Part shown: piece by piece, positions 1 to 7,500 of the stretch | How the letters are laid out: every line of letters begins with the position of its first letter | Position numbering within the stretch: the first letter of the stretch is position 1 | Origin: Amphibiibacter pelophylacis | Lineage (GTDB): Bacteria > Pseudomonadota > Gammaproteobacteria > Burkholderiales > Burkholderiaceae_C | NCBI RefSeq assembly: GCF_037688875.1 | Contig: NZ_JAWDIE010000023.1 | Location: 1-43,759, forward strand | Length of the DNA stretch: 43,759 nucleotides | Reading direction: 5' to 3' | The notes under the pieces: model-generated | Databases searched by the model: none | What the model saw: only the letters and a program-made list of their open reading frames with translations | Told to the model about the DNA's origin: nothing | Translations under genes and position numbers: made by a program

Positions 1-43
1 CCGCACGGTGGGCGCTGGCGTTGTGGCCAAGGTCCTGGAATAA
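1..43 (+). CDS. tuf: Elongation factor Tu, C-terminal end (partial)
   Basis: The frame from base 2 encodes RTVGAGVVAKVLE and then TAA at 41-43, which is the characteristic C-terminus of EF-Tu, the GTPase that delivers aminoacyl-tRNA to the ribosome. The rest of the gene lies left of the window. A tuf copy directly before rpsJ is the usual order at the end of the str operon in proteobacteria. Only 13 residues are visible, but the sequence is highly distinctive. Confidence 0.9.
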   Translation, partial: RTVGAGVVAKVLE

Positions 44-61
44 GACTGAACAGGAATAACC

Positions 62-373
62 ATGGCCAAGCAAAAAATCCGCATCCGCCTCAAGGCATTT
101 GACTATCGCCTGATCGACCAGTCCGCACTGGAAATCGTTGACACCGCCAAGCGCACCGGCGCCGTGGTCCGTGGCCCCGTGCCGCTGCCCACGCGCATGA
201 AGCGCTTTGACATCCTGCGCTCGCCGCACGTCAACAAGACCTCGCGTGACCAGTTCGAGATCCGCACGCACCAGCGCCTGATGGACATCGTCGACCCGAC
301 CGACAAAACGGTTGACGCTCTGATGAAGCTGGACCTGCCCGCAGGTGTGGACGTCGAAATCAAGCTGCAGTAA
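62..373 (+). CDS. rpsJ: 30S ribosomal protein S10
   Basis: This 103-residue protein has the full S10 length and typical sequence (MAKQKIRIRLKAFDYRLID at the start, LPTRMKRFDILRSPHVNK in the middle). S10 sits in the 30S head and also acts as NusE in transcription antitermination. The ATG at 62 follows an AGGAA Shine-Dalgarno. It is the first gene of the S10 operon, 18 nt after the tuf stop codon. It is separated from rplC by 118 nt, wider than the spacing of most genes downstream, and that gap holds a possible internal promoter. Confidence 0.98.
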   Translation: MAKQKIRIRLKAFDYRLIDQSALEIVDTAKRTGAVVRGPVPLPTRMKRFDILRSPHVNKTSRDQFEIRTHQRLMDIVDPTDKTVDALMKLDLPAGVDVEIKLQ

Positions 374-407
374 AAGCAACAAGACGGTGATTTTGGTGCG
401 CTGCGCC

Positions 408-437
408 TTGCCGACCAGCGGGCTGGCGTGTCATAAT
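408..437 (+). promoter_or_regulatory. Candidate internal sigma70 promoter before rplC
   Basis: TTGCCG (408-413) and CATAAT (432-437) are separated by 18 nt in the rpsJ-rplC gap. Spacing and the -10 box are acceptable, but the -35 box is only a partial match. It would give rplC and later genes a supply of transcript independent of rpsJ. This is a prediction from box matching only. Confidence 0.35.
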
Positions 438-457
438 CATCGACTTTCTTAACGCCG

Positions 458-477
458 CCCGGCCAATCGAAGCCGGG
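458..477 (+). promoter_or_regulatory. Hairpin immediately upstream of rplC ribosome binding site
   Basis: CCCGGC (458-463) and GCCGGG (472-477) form a perfect 6-bp stem with an 8-nt loop. It ends a few bases before the rplC Shine-Dalgarno (GGAGA from 482). No T-tract follows, so it is not an obvious terminator. It could modulate rplC translation, but that is inference from position. Confidence 0.35.
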
Positions 478-491
478 ATTTGGAGAAAACA

Positions 492-1160
492 ATGAGTCAA
501 AGCAGTCGATTGGGCCTGCTTGGGCGCAAAGTTGGCATGATGCGTCTCTTCACGGACGACGGGGATACCATCCCGGTCACTGTGCTTGATGTGTCGAACA
601 ACCGCGTGTCCCAAGTCAAAACCGAGGCCAACGAAGGTTACAACGCCATTCAGGTGGCGTACGGTGTACGCAAGTCCAGCCGTGTGACCCAGCCGCAGCG
701 CGGCCACTTCGCAAAAGCCAGTGTTGAAGCGGGCCAGCTGGTTCGTGAATTCCACCTGAGCGCCGAAGAGCTGGCCAGCTACCCCGCAGGCACCGCCATT
801 CCCGCTACCCTGTTTGCCGCCGGCCAGAGCGTCGACGTGCAGGGCACTTCGATCGGTAAAGGCTTCGCCGGTACCATCAAGCGCCACAATTTCGGATCGC
901 AGCGTGCCTCGCACGGTAACAGCCGCTCGCACAACGTGCCCGGCTCGATCTCGATGGCGCAGGATCCGGGTCGGGTGTTCCCGGGCAAGAAAATGTCGGG
1001 TCACCTCGGTGACGTGACGGTGACGGTGCAGAACCTCTCCGTGGTTCGTGTGGACGAAGCCCGCCAGCTGCTGCTGGTGCGTGGCGCCGTTCCCGGTTCG
1101 AAAAACGGGTTCGTGGTGGTCAAGCCGTCGGTGAAGTCGCAAGGCAAGGGGGCTGAATAA
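492..1160 (+). CDS. rplC: 50S ribosomal protein L3
   Basis: The 222-residue protein starts MSQSSRLGLLGRKVGMMRLF and carries the L3 loop region around GNSRSHNVPGS and PGRVFPGKKMSGH. L3 binds 23S rRNA near the peptidyl transferase centre and nucleates 50S assembly. I chose ATG 492 because GGAGA lies 5-6 nt ahead. The frame is open from a TTG at 480, but that would bury the Shine-Dalgarno inside the coding region. The stop codon shares its last A with the rplD start (TAATG), indicating translational coupling. Confidence 0.97.
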   Translation: MSQSSRLGLLGRKVGMMRLFTDDGDTIPVTVLDVSNNRVSQVKTEANEGYNAIQVAYGVRKSSRVTQPQRGHFAKASVEAGQLVREFHLSAEELASYPAGTAIPATLFAAGQSVDVQGTSIGKGFAGTIKRHNFGSQRASHGNSRSHNVPGSISMAQDPGRVFPGKKMSGHLGDVTVTVQNLSVVRVDEARQLLLVRGAVPGSKNGFVVVKPSVKSQGKGAE

Positions 1161-1780
1161 TGGAACTGGACCTCTTGAACGCACAAGGTCAGGCTTCTGG
1201 CAAAGTCAGCGCGCCTGACGAGCTGCTGGGCCGCGACTACAACGAATCCCTGGTTCACCAGCTGGTGACGGCCTACCGGGCCAACGCCCGTCAGGGCACG
1301 CGCTCGCAAAAGACGCGCGCCACCGTCGCTCATACGACGAAAAAGCCGTGGAACCAGAAGGGCACCGGCCGCGCTCGCGCCGGTATGACGTCTTCCCCGA
1401 TCTGGCGTGGGGGCGGTCGCGCTTTCCCGAACCAGCCCTGGGAGAACTTCACCCAGAAGGTCAACAAGAAGATGTACCGCGCCGGTATGGCCAGCATCTT
1501 CTCGCAGCTGGCCCGTGAAGGCCGCCTCGTGGTGGTGGAAACCATCGCCGTCGACGCGCCCAAGACCAAGATGCTGGCGGACAAGTTCAAGTCCATGGGC
1601 CTGGAGTCGGTGATGTACATCGCCGCTGAGGTTTCGGACAACCTGTACCTGGCTTCGCGCAACCTGCCCAACGTGCTGGTGACCGAGACGCGCTACGTCG
1701 ATCCGATGTCCCTGATCTTCTACAAGAAGATTCTGGTGACCCAGGAGGCTCTCGACCAGCTCAAGGAGATGTTCGCATGA
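1160..1780 (+). CDS. rplD: 50S ribosomal protein L4
   Basis: The 206-residue L4 contains the typical extended-loop sequence (RQGTRSQKTRATVAHTTKKPWNQKGTG, described here in two parts: residues about 43-58 and 59-70). L4 lines the exit tunnel of the 50S subunit. In E. coli it is also the autogenous repressor of the S10 operon; whether that applies here cannot be judged from this gene. It overlaps rplC by 1 nt and rplW by 4 nt (ATGA). Confidence 0.97.
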   Translation: MELDLLNAQGQASGKVSAPDELLGRDYNESLVHQLVTAYRANARQGTRSQKTRATVAHTTKKPWNQKGTGRARAGMTSSPIWRGGGRAFPNQPWENFTQKVNKKMYRAGMASIFSQLAREGRLVVVETIAVDAPKTKMLADKFKSMGLESVMYIAAEVSDNLYLASRNLPNVLVTETRYVDPMSLIFYKKILVTQEALDQLKEMFA

Positions 1781-2091
1781 ACGCGCAAGTGAAAGACGAG
1801 GGCCGTCTGGCCCAGGTGCTGCTGGCGCCGATCATTTCCGAGAAGGCCACGATGGTGGGCGAAAAGCGCAACCAGGTGGTGTTCAAGGTGCTGCGCGACG
1901 CGACCAAGCCCGAGATCAAGGCGGCCGTCGAGCTGCTGTTCAAGGTCAAGGTTGACAAGGTCGCCGTGATGAATGTCAAGGGCAAGATCAAGCGCTTCGG
2001 ACGCTCGGTGGGCCGCCGTGACCACGTCAAGAAGGCCTATGTCTGTCTGCAAAAGGGAGAAGAACTGAACTTCTCCGGGGAGTCCGCATAA
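1777..2091 (+). CDS. rplW: 50S ribosomal protein L23
   Basis: The 104-residue protein has the L23 signature (LLAPIISEKATMVGE near the N-terminus, FKVKVDKVAVMNVKGKIKR in the second half). L23 sits at the exit of the peptide tunnel, where trigger factor and SRP dock. The ATG at 1777 overlaps the rplD stop, and the stop codon overlaps the rplB start as TAATG. Length matches the bacterial family. Confidence 0.97.
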   Translation: MNAQVKDEGRLAQVLLAPIISEKATMVGEKRNQVVFKVLRDATKPEIKAAVELLFKVKVDKVAVMNVKGKIKRFGRSVGRRDHVKKAYVCLQKGEELNFSGESA

Positions 2092-2915
2092 TGGCCGTCG
2101 TTAAAGTCAGACCCACCTCGCCCGGCCGCCGTGGCGTGGTGAAGGTTGTCCACAAGCATCTGCACAAGGGCAAGCCCGAAGCGTCGCTGCTCGAGCCTCA
2201 GAAGCAGAATGCCGGCCGCAACAACAACGGCCACATCACCATCCGTCACCGGGGCGGTGGTCACAAGCATCATTACCGCGTGGTCGATTTCGTCCGCAAC
2301 AAGGACGGCATCCCGGCCAAGGTCGAACGCATCGAGTACGACCCCAACCGCACGGCCCACATCGCGCTGCTGTGTTACGCCGACGGCGAGCGCCGCTACA
2401 TCATTGCCCCGCGTGGCATTGAAGTGGGCGCCACGCTGGTGTCGGGCGCGGAAGCCCCGATCAAGGCCGGTAACGCGCTGCCCATCCGGAATATTCCGGT
2501 GGGCTCGACCATCCACTGCGTCGAAATGATGCCGGGCAAGGGCGCGCAGATCGCCCGTTCGGCAGGCACTTCGGTGACGCTGATGGCCCGTGAAAGCGCT
2601 TATGCCCAGGTTAGGCTGCGCTCGGGTGAGGTCCGCAAGATCCACATCGACTGCAAGGCCACGATTGGCGAGGTCAGCAACGAAGAGCACAACCTGCGCC
2701 AGTACGGCAAGGCCGGTGCGATTCGCTGGAAGGGCATCCGCCCGACGGTGCGTGGCGTGGCCATGAACCCGGTGGATCACCCGCACGGCGGTGGTGAAGG
2801 TCGTACCGGCGAGGGCCAGGCGCCCGTTTCGCCGTGGAACACCCTCACCAAGGGCTACCGTACGCGCAGCAACAAACGCACGCAGGGCATGATTGTCTCG
2901 CGTCGCAAGAAATAA
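2091..2915 (+). CDS. rplB: 50S ribosomal protein L2
   Basis: The 274-residue L2 has the conserved segments RHRGGGHKHHYR (about residue 54 on) and the C-terminal MNPVDHPHGGGEGRTGEG region. That region includes the histidine associated with peptidyl transferase function. L2 is needed for joining of the subunits. It starts on the last base of the rplW stop codon. Full length and intact. Confidence 0.98.
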   Translation: MAVVKVRPTSPGRRGVVKVVHKHLHKGKPEASLLEPQKQNAGRNNNGHITIRHRGGGHKHHYRVVDFVRNKDGIPAKVERIEYDPNRTAHIALLCYADGERRYIIAPRGIEVGATLVSGAEAPIKAGNALPIRNIPVGSTIHCVEMMPGKGAQIARSAGTSVTLMARESAYAQVRLRSGEVRKIHIDCKATIGEVSNEEHNLRQYGKAGAIRWKGIRPTVRGVAMNPVDHPHGGGEGRTGEGQAPVSPWNTLTKGYRTRSNKRTQGMIVSRRKK

Positions 2916-2924
2916 GGGGGCACC

Positions 2925-3200
2925 ATGAGTCGCTCACTGAAAAAAGGTCCGTTTGTTGACCATCACCTGATGGCCAAGGTCGAGAAGGCCGCTGCCGCCA
3001 AGGACAAGCGTCCCATCAAGACCTGGTCGCGCCGCTCCACCATCCTGCCCGAGTTCATCGGACTGACGATTGCCGTGCACAACGGCAAGCAGCACGTGCC
3101 GGTGTACGTCACCGACCAGATGGTCGGTCACAAGCTGGGTGAATTCGCGCTGACCCGCACGTTCAAGGGTCACCCCGCGGACAAGAAGGCCAAGAGGTAA
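2925..3200 (+). CDS. rpsS: 30S ribosomal protein S19
   Basis: A 91-residue protein beginning MSRSLKKGPFVDHHLMAKVE and containing IKTWSRRSTILPEFIGLTIAVHNGK (residues about 31-55, quoted in part), diagnostic of S19. It forms a complex with S13 in the 30S head. It lies 9 nt after rplB behind an AAGGGGG ribosome binding site and 2 nt before rplV. Confidence 0.97.
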   Translation: MSRSLKKGPFVDHHLMAKVEKAAAAKDKRPIKTWSRRSTILPEFIGLTIAVHNGKQHVPVYVTDQMVGHKLGEFALTRTFKGHPADKKAKR

Positions 3201-3202
3201 TC

Positions 3203-3538
3203 ATGCAAAACGAAACTCAAGCCGTTGTGCGTGGCGTGCGCCTGTCGGCCTTCAAGGGTCGCCTGGTGGCGGACATGATCCGCGGCAAGGACGTGGCTAC
3301 GGCCATCGATATCCTGACCTTCACGCCCAAGAAGGCCGCCGGAATCATCAAGAAAGCGCTGGAGTCGGCCATCGCCAACGCCGAGCACAACAACGGAGCC
3401 GACATCGACGAGCTGCGCATCACGCGCATTTACGTTGAAGAAGGCACGGTGCTCAAGCGCTTCTCGGCCCGTGCCAAGGGCCGCGGCAACCGCATCAGCA
3501 AACCCACCTGCCACGTCTACGTGGCGGTTGGCCAGTAA
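3203..3538 (+). CDS. rplV: 50S ribosomal protein L22
   Basis: The 111-residue L22 has the expected GVRLSAFKGRLVADMIRGK start. The C-terminal beta-hairpin segment contains ARAKGRGNRISKPTCHVYV, the loop that reaches into the exit tunnel and where macrolide resistance changes can occur. No unusual insertion is visible. The start is 2 nt after the rpsS stop. Confidence 0.97.
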   Translation: MQNETQAVVRGVRLSAFKGRLVADMIRGKDVATAIDILTFTPKKAAGIIKKALESAIANAEHNNGADIDELRITRIYVEEGTVLKRFSARAKGRGNRISKPTCHVYVAVGQ

Positions 3539-3555
3539 GAAAGATCAGGTTCAAC

Positions 3556-4344
3556 ATGGGACAGAAAATCCACCCGACTGGGTTTCGCCTGCCGGTGACC
3601 AAAGCCTGGTCTTCGCGCTGGTACGCCTCTAACCGCAATTTCAGCAAGATGCTGGCTGAAGATCTGGAAGTGCGTGAATTCCTGCGCAAGCGTCTGAAGA
3701 ACGCTTCCGTGGCGCGCATCCTGATCGAGCGTCCGGCCAAAAGTGCCCGCATCACCATCTTCTCGTCGCGTCCCGGTGTCGTGATCGGCAAGAAGGGCGA
3801 GGACATCGAAAAGCTGAAGGCCGAGCTGAACGCCCGTCTGGGTGTGCCCGTTGCCGTCAACATCGAAGAAGTGCGCAAGCCCGAAATCGATGCCCAGCTG
3901 ATCGCTGACAGCATCACGCAGCAGCTCGAAAAGCGCATCATGTTCCGCCGTGCCATGAAGCGCGCCATGCAGAACGCCATGCGTCTGGGTGCCAAGGGCA
4001 TCAAGATCATGTCGGCAGGTCGTCTGAACGGCATCGAGATCGCGCGCACCGAGTGGTATCGCGAAGGCCGTGTGCCGCTGCACACGCTCAAGGCAGACAT
4101 CGACTACGGCACGTCCGAAGCCGAAACCACCTACGGCATCATCGGTGTCAAGGTGTGGGTCTACCGCGGTGATAACCTGACCAAGGGCGAGGCTCCGGCC
4201 GCGACCCGTCCGGACACCAGCCCGGCCGAAGAGCGCCGTCCGCGCCGTCCCCGTCGTGAAGGCGAAGTCCGCCGCGATGGCGATGCGCCGCGCCGTGGTC
4301 CCCGCCGTGCCGAGGCCGCTGACGCCGACGCCAAGGGAGAATAA
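3556..4344 (+). CDS. rpsC: 30S ribosomal protein S3 with Arg/Pro-rich C-terminal tail
   Basis: S3 of 262 residues. The N-terminus is MGQKIHPTGFRL, a KH domain follows with SRPGVVIGKKGEDIEKLK, and the C-terminal domain contains EWYREGRVPLHTLKADIDYG. S3 lies at the mRNA entry tunnel of the 30S. The last roughly 45 residues are a low-complexity charged tail rich in Arg, Pro and Glu (for example ERRPRRPRREGEV). It is longer than in E. coli, whose S3 ends near residue 233. Similar tails occur in other Burkholderiales as far as I know. The function of the tail is unknown. Confidence 0.97.
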   Translation: MGQKIHPTGFRLPVTKAWSSRWYASNRNFSKMLAEDLEVREFLRKRLKNASVARILIERPAKSARITIFSSRPGVVIGKKGEDIEKLKAELNARLGVPVAVNIEEVRKPEIDAQLIADSITQQLEKRIMFRRAMKRAMQNAMRLGAKGIKIMSAGRLNGIEIARTEWYREGRVPLHTLKADIDYGTSEAETTYGIIGVKVWVYRGDNLTKGEAPAATRPDTSPAEERRPRRPRREGEVRRDGDAPRRGPRRAEAADADAKGE

Positions 4345-4346
4345 GC

Positions 4347-4763
4347 ATGCTGCAACCATCCAGAAGAAAATTCCGCAAAGAGCACAAAGGCCGCAACACC
4401 GGCGTTGCCACCCGTGGCAACGAGGTGTCCTTTGGCGAATTCGGCCTGAAAGCCACCGAACGTGGCCGCATCACGGCGCGTCAGATCGAATCTGCACGTC
4501 GGGCGATCTCGCGTCACATCAAGCGCGGTGGCCGCATCTTCATCCGCATTTTCCCCGACAAGCCCATCAGCCAGAAGCCGGCTGAAGTGCGTATGGGTAA
4601 CGGCAAGGGCGGGGTCGAGTACTACGTCGCCGAAATCCAGCCGGGCAAGATGCTTTACGAAATCAACGGTGTTCCCGAGCAGTTGGCCAAAGAAGCCCTG
4701 CTGCTGGCGTCCGCCAAACTGCCTCTGCGCACGACGTTTGTCGTGCGTCAGATTGGCACCTGA
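4347..4763 (+). CDS. rplP: 50S ribosomal protein L16
   Basis: The 138-residue protein starts MLQPSRRKFRKEHKGRNTG and contains RRAISRHIKRGGRIFIRIFP (residues about 51-70), which is typical L16. It binds 5S/23S rRNA next to the A-site tRNA elbow. The start codon is 2 nt after the rpsC stop, and rpmC follows 10 nt later. Confidence 0.97.
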   Translation: MLQPSRRKFRKEHKGRNTGVATRGNEVSFGEFGLKATERGRITARQIESARRAISRHIKRGGRIFIRIFPDKPISQKPAEVRMGNGKGGVEYYVAEIQPGKMLYEINGVPEQLAKEALLLASAKLPLRTTFVVRQIGT

Positions 4764-4773
4764 GGAGTGAGGG

Positions 4774-4977
4774 ATGAAAACATCTGAACTCAGAGAAAAG
4801 TCGGTCGATCAGCTCAAGACGGAAGCCGTCAGCCTGCTGAGAGCCCATTTCGGTCTGCGCATGCAAAAGGCCACCCAGCAGCTGGGCAACACCGCGACCC
4901 TCAAGGCCCTGCGCCGTGACGTGGCCCGCGTGAAGACCATCATTGCCGAGAAACAGCGTAACGGGGCCCAAAAATGA
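4774..4977 (+). CDS. rpmC: 50S ribosomal protein L29
   Basis: A 67-residue helical protein (MKTSELREKSVDQLKTEAVS...) ending with ALRRDVARVKTIIAEKQRN, the normal L29 pattern. L29 lies near the tunnel exit beside L23. The start follows GAGGAGTGAGGG. The last 4 nt overlap the rpsQ start (ATGA). Confidence 0.96.
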   Translation: MKTSELREKSVDQLKTEAVSLLRAHFGLRMQKATQQLGNTATLKALRRDVARVKTIIAEKQRNGAQK

Positions 4978-5255
4978 GCGACATCCAGCAAGAAGTTCGC
5001 GCCAAGGTGCGCCGCACCTACGTGGGTCGCGTGGTCAGTGACAGCCGCAACAAGACGGTGTCTGTGCTGGTCGAGCGCCGCGTCAAGCACGCCCTGTATG
5101 GCAAGTTTGTGACGAAGTCGCAAAAGTTTCACGCGCACGACGAAAGCAACACCTATCAGGCGGGCGATGTGGTCGAGATCGTGGAATCGCGCCCCATTTC
5201 CCGCACCAAATCGTGGGTGGTGGAGCGTCTGGTGAAGAAGGCCGGTCTGGTCTGA
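4974..5255 (+). CDS. rpsQ: 30S ribosomal protein S17
   Basis: The 93-residue OB-fold protein contains YVGRVVSDSRNKTVSVLVER and HDESNTYQAGDVVEIVESRP, typical of S17, a primary 16S rRNA binder. It is the last gene of the S10 operon here. A strong hairpin with a T-tract follows 8 nt after its stop codon, and a new promoter stands before rplN. Confidence 0.97.
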   Translation: MSDIQQEVRAKVRRTYVGRVVSDSRNKTVSVLVERRVKHALYGKFVTKSQKFHAHDESNTYQAGDVVEIVESRPISRTKSWVVERLVKKAGLV

Positions 5256-5263
5256 TTCGCCAG

Positions 5264-5300
5264 CGGACCTGCCGCTGTACTGCGGCGGTCCGTTGTTTTT
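5264..5300 (+). terminator. Intrinsic terminator at the end of the S10 operon
   Basis: CGGACC (5264-5269), a bulged T and GCCGC (5271-5275) pair with GCGGC (5282-5286) and GGTCCG (5287-5292) across a 6-nt loop. TTGTTTTT (5293-5300) follows. This is an 11-bp GC-rich stem plus T-tract in the right place, 8 nt after rpsQ. Some readthrough is possible. Confidence 0.85.
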
Positions 5301-5331
5301 GTGCACAACGTTAAAAAAGTCTGCAACAGGC

Positions 5332-5360
5332 TTGACGGGCCTGCCAAAAGCGTCGATACT
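5332..5360 (+). promoter_or_regulatory. Predicted sigma70 promoter of the spc operon
   Basis: TTGACG (5332-5337) and GATACT (5355-5360) are exactly 17 nt apart, just after the S10-operon terminator and 109 nt before rplN. This is the position of the classical spc promoter in E. coli. A start site around 5366-5368 would place the first leader hairpin at the very 5' end of the transcript. Confidence 0.75.
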
Positions 5361-5370
5361 GCAAGGCTTG

Positions 5371-5455
5371 ACCAAGCGATCGCTTGGTTTTCTTCTCTGC
5401 GCAAGGCGCTCGCCTTTCGCACTACGAGGCCAAGACTGACAGCCCAAGGCTGTCA
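5371..5455 (+). promoter_or_regulatory. spc operon leader with three consecutive inverted repeats
   Basis: Three perfect inverted repeats follow the predicted promoter. They are an 18-nt palindrome ACCAAGCGATCGCTTGGT (5371-5388, followed by TTTCTTCTCT), AAGGCG-CT-CGCCTT (5403-5416), and TGACAGCC-CAA-GGCTGTCA (5437-5455). The third ends about 5 nt before the rplN Shine-Dalgarno GGAG. The set resembles a structured regulatory leader. I do not recognise a known ribosomal-protein leader family in it. Confidence 0.5.
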
Positions 5456-5468
5456 AGTTGGAGTACAC

Positions 5469-5837
5469 ATGATTCAAATGCAATCGCGACTGCAGGTCGC
5501 AGACAACACCGGCGCCAAGTCGGTGATGTGTATCAAGGTGCTTGGCGGTTCCAAGCGGCGCTATGCCGGCATCGGCGACATCATCAAGGTGTCGATCAAG
5601 GATGCTGCTCCGCGTGGTCGTGTCAAGAAAGGCGAGGTTTACAGTGCCGTCGTCGTGCGTACCGCCAAGGGCGTGCGCCGTCAGGATGGTTCGCTGATCC
5701 GCTTCGATGGCAATGCCGCCGTGTTGCTGAATGCCAAGCTGGAGCCCATCGGCACCCGCATCTTTGGCCCGGTGACCCGTGAGCTGCGTTCCGAGCGTTT
5801 CATGAAGATCGTGTCGCTGGCCCCTGAGGTCCTGTGA
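5469..5837 (+). CDS. rplN: 50S ribosomal protein L14
   Basis: The 122-residue L14 begins MIQMQSRLQVADNTGAKSVM and contains the conserved KKGEVYSAVVVRTAKGVRR. L14 forms an intersubunit bridge and is the docking site of the silencing factor RsfS. The frame is open from 5301, but ATG 5469 gives the family length and has GGAG at 5460-5463. It is the first gene of the spc operon. Confidence 0.97.
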   Translation: MIQMQSRLQVADNTGAKSVMCIKVLGGSKRRYAGIGDIIKVSIKDAAPRGRVKKGEVYSAVVVRTAKGVRRQDGSLIRFDGNAAVLLNAKLEPIGTRIFGPVTRELRSERFMKIVSLAPEVL

Positions 5838-5861
5838 TCGTCCCGGCGCAAAGAGAGCGAA

Positions 5862-6188
5862 ATGAACAAGCTTAAAAAGAATGACCAGGTCATTGTTCTG
5901 ACCGGCAAAGACAAAGGCAAGCGCGGCACCGTGTCGCAGCGCGTCGATGACAACATGCTCCTCGTTGATGGCATCAATCTGGTGAAAAAGCATGCTAAAC
6001 CCAATCCCATGAAAGGGATCGAGGGCGGCATCATCACCAAGTCCATGCCCATCCACCAGTCCAACGTGGCCATCTTCAACCCGAAGACGTCCAAGGCGGA
6101 TCGCGTGGGTATCCGCGAGGTCGAGGAAAACGGCAAACGCGTCAAGCAGCGCGTTTACAAATCCACCGGCGACGTGATTCAGGCGTGA
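5862..6188 (+). CDS. rplX: 50S ribosomal protein L24
   Basis: A 108-residue protein with the KOW motif near the N-terminus (KNDQVIVLTGKDKGKRGTVS) and the GGIITKSMPIHQSNVAIFNP segment. L24 is one of the two initiator proteins of 50S assembly. The ATG at 5862 follows AAGAGAGCGA. It lies 24 nt after rplN. Confidence 0.97.
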   Translation: MNKLKKNDQVIVLTGKDKGKRGTVSQRVDDNMLLVDGINLVKKHAKPNPMKGIEGGIITKSMPIHQSNVAIFNPKTSKADRVGIREVEENGKRVKQRVYKSTGDVIQA

Positions 6189-6199
6189 GTGAGGACAAG

Positions 6200-6757
6200 A
6201 TGAGCGAAAAATCCGAGCTGGCGCGTCTGCATGCGCACTACCTGAATACCGTGGTGCCCGCGCTGAAAGAGCAATTTGGTTTCAAGTCGGTCATGCAAGT
6301 GCCGCGCCTTGAGAAAATCACCCTGAACATGGGTGTGGGCGAGGCTGTTGCCGACAAGAAGGTTATGGACCACGCGGTCAGTGATCTGACAAAAATTGCA
6401 GGCCAGAAGCCTGTGGTGACCAAGTCCAAGAAGGCTATTGCGGGTTTCAAGATCCGCGACAACGTCCCGGTGGGCTGCATGGTGACCCTGCGTGGCAAGC
6501 GCATGTATGAATTTCTGGACCGCTTTGTGACGATCGCACTGCCTCGCGTGCGCGATTTCCGTGGTGTTTCGGGTCGTGCTTTTGATGGCCGTGGGAATTA
6601 CAACATCGGCGTCAAGGAACAGATCATCTTCCCGGAAATCGAATATGACAAGATCGACGCTTTGCGCGGTCTGAATATCTCGATCACGACCAGTGCGAAA
6701 AACGACGAAGAGTGCAAGGCGCTGTTGTCGGCTTTCAAATTCCCCTTCAAGAACTGA
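6200..6757 (+). CDS. rplE: 50S ribosomal protein L5
   Basis: The 185-residue L5 starts MSEKSELARLHAHYLNTVVP and includes GQKPVVTKSKKAIAGFKIRD and RDFRGVSGRAFDGRGNYNIG. It binds 5S rRNA in the central protuberance. The frame also offers GTG 6185, which would overlap the rplX stop. ATG 6200 has a GAGG Shine-Dalgarno at good spacing and is preferred; the choice between these two starts is not certain. Confidence 0.95.
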   Translation: MSEKSELARLHAHYLNTVVPALKEQFGFKSVMQVPRLEKITLNMGVGEAVADKKVMDHAVSDLTKIAGQKPVVTKSKKAIAGFKIRDNVPVGCMVTLRGKRMYEFLDRFVTIALPRVRDFRGVSGRAFDGRGNYNIGVKEQIIFPEIEYDKIDALRGLNISITTSAKNDEECKALLSAFKFPFKN

Positions 6758-6764
6758 GCGTCAT

Positions 6765-7070
6765 ATGGCTAAAGTATCTTTGATTCAGCGCGAACTCAAG
6801 CGCAAGAAACTGGTGGAAAAGTTTGCCAAGAAGTACAGCGAACTGAAAGACATCAGCAACGACGCCAAGCGCAGCGATGAAGAGCGGTATGCCGCACGTC
6901 TTGAACTGCAAAAGCTGCCGCGCAATGCGAACCCCACACGCCAGCATGCCCGCTGCAATCTGACCGGTCGCCCTCGTGGCACTTTCCGTCAGTTCGGCTT
7001 GGGTCGCTCCAAAATCCGCGAACTGGCGTTCAAGGGTGACATTCCTGGCGTCATCAAGGCCAGCTGGTAA
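6765..7070 (+). CDS. rpsN: 30S ribosomal protein S14 (zinc-free form)
   Basis: The 101-residue long-form S14 begins MAKVSLIQRELKRKKLVEKF and ends GLGRSKIRELAFKGDIPGVIKASW. It has no CxxC...CxxC zinc ribbon, so it is the C-minus type usual in proteobacteria. The open frame extends upstream to 6693, inside rplE, but ATG 6765 gives the family start. Confidence 0.96.
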   Translation: MAKVSLIQRELKRKKLVEKFAKKYSELKDISNDAKRSDEERYAARLELQKLPRNANPTRQHARCNLTGRPRGTFRQFGLGRSKIRELAFKGDIPGVIKASW

Positions 7071-7091
7071 TCGCGATCTGGAGAATATCTG

Positions 7092-7487
7092 ATGAGCATG
7101 AGTGATCCTATCGCTGATATGCTGACCCGTATTCGCAACGCCCAGAGCGTTGAGAAAGCCACGGTGTCCATGCCGGCGTCCAAACTGAAAATGGCCATTG
7201 CCCGTGTTCTGCACGAGGAAGGCTATATCGATGGTTTCAATGTTTCTGGCGATTCCGCCAAGAAAGAATTGACCATCACCCTGAAATACTATGCAGGTCG
7301 CCCCGTGATCGATTCTATCGAGCGCGTGAGCCGTCCGGGTCTGCGCATTTACCGGGGCTCAGGCAACCTGCCCAAGGTGATGAATGGCCTCGGTGTGGCG
7401 ATTGTGACCACGCCCAAGGGCGTGATGACTGACCGCAAAGCACGCTCCGCCGGTCTCGGTGGCGAAGTGCTGTGCTACGTGGCCTAA
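7092..7487 (+). CDS. rpsH: 30S ribosomal protein S8
   Basis: The 131-residue S8 has PIADMLTRIRNAQ at its N-terminus and GLGVAIVTTPKGVMTDRKAR near its end. S8 organises the 16S central domain and, in E. coli, represses the spc operon by binding mRNA near rplE. ATG 7092 is favoured over ATG 7098 because GGAGA at 7080-7084 is then 7 nt away. Confidence 0.97.
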   Translation: MSMSDPIADMLTRIRNAQSVEKATVSMPASKLKMAIARVLHEEGYIDGFNVSGDSAKKELTITLKYYAGRPVIDSIERVSRPGLRIYRGSGNLPKVMNGLGVAIVTTPKGVMTDRKARSAGLGGEVLCYVA

Positions 7488-7500
7488 GGGAGAGAGCAAG

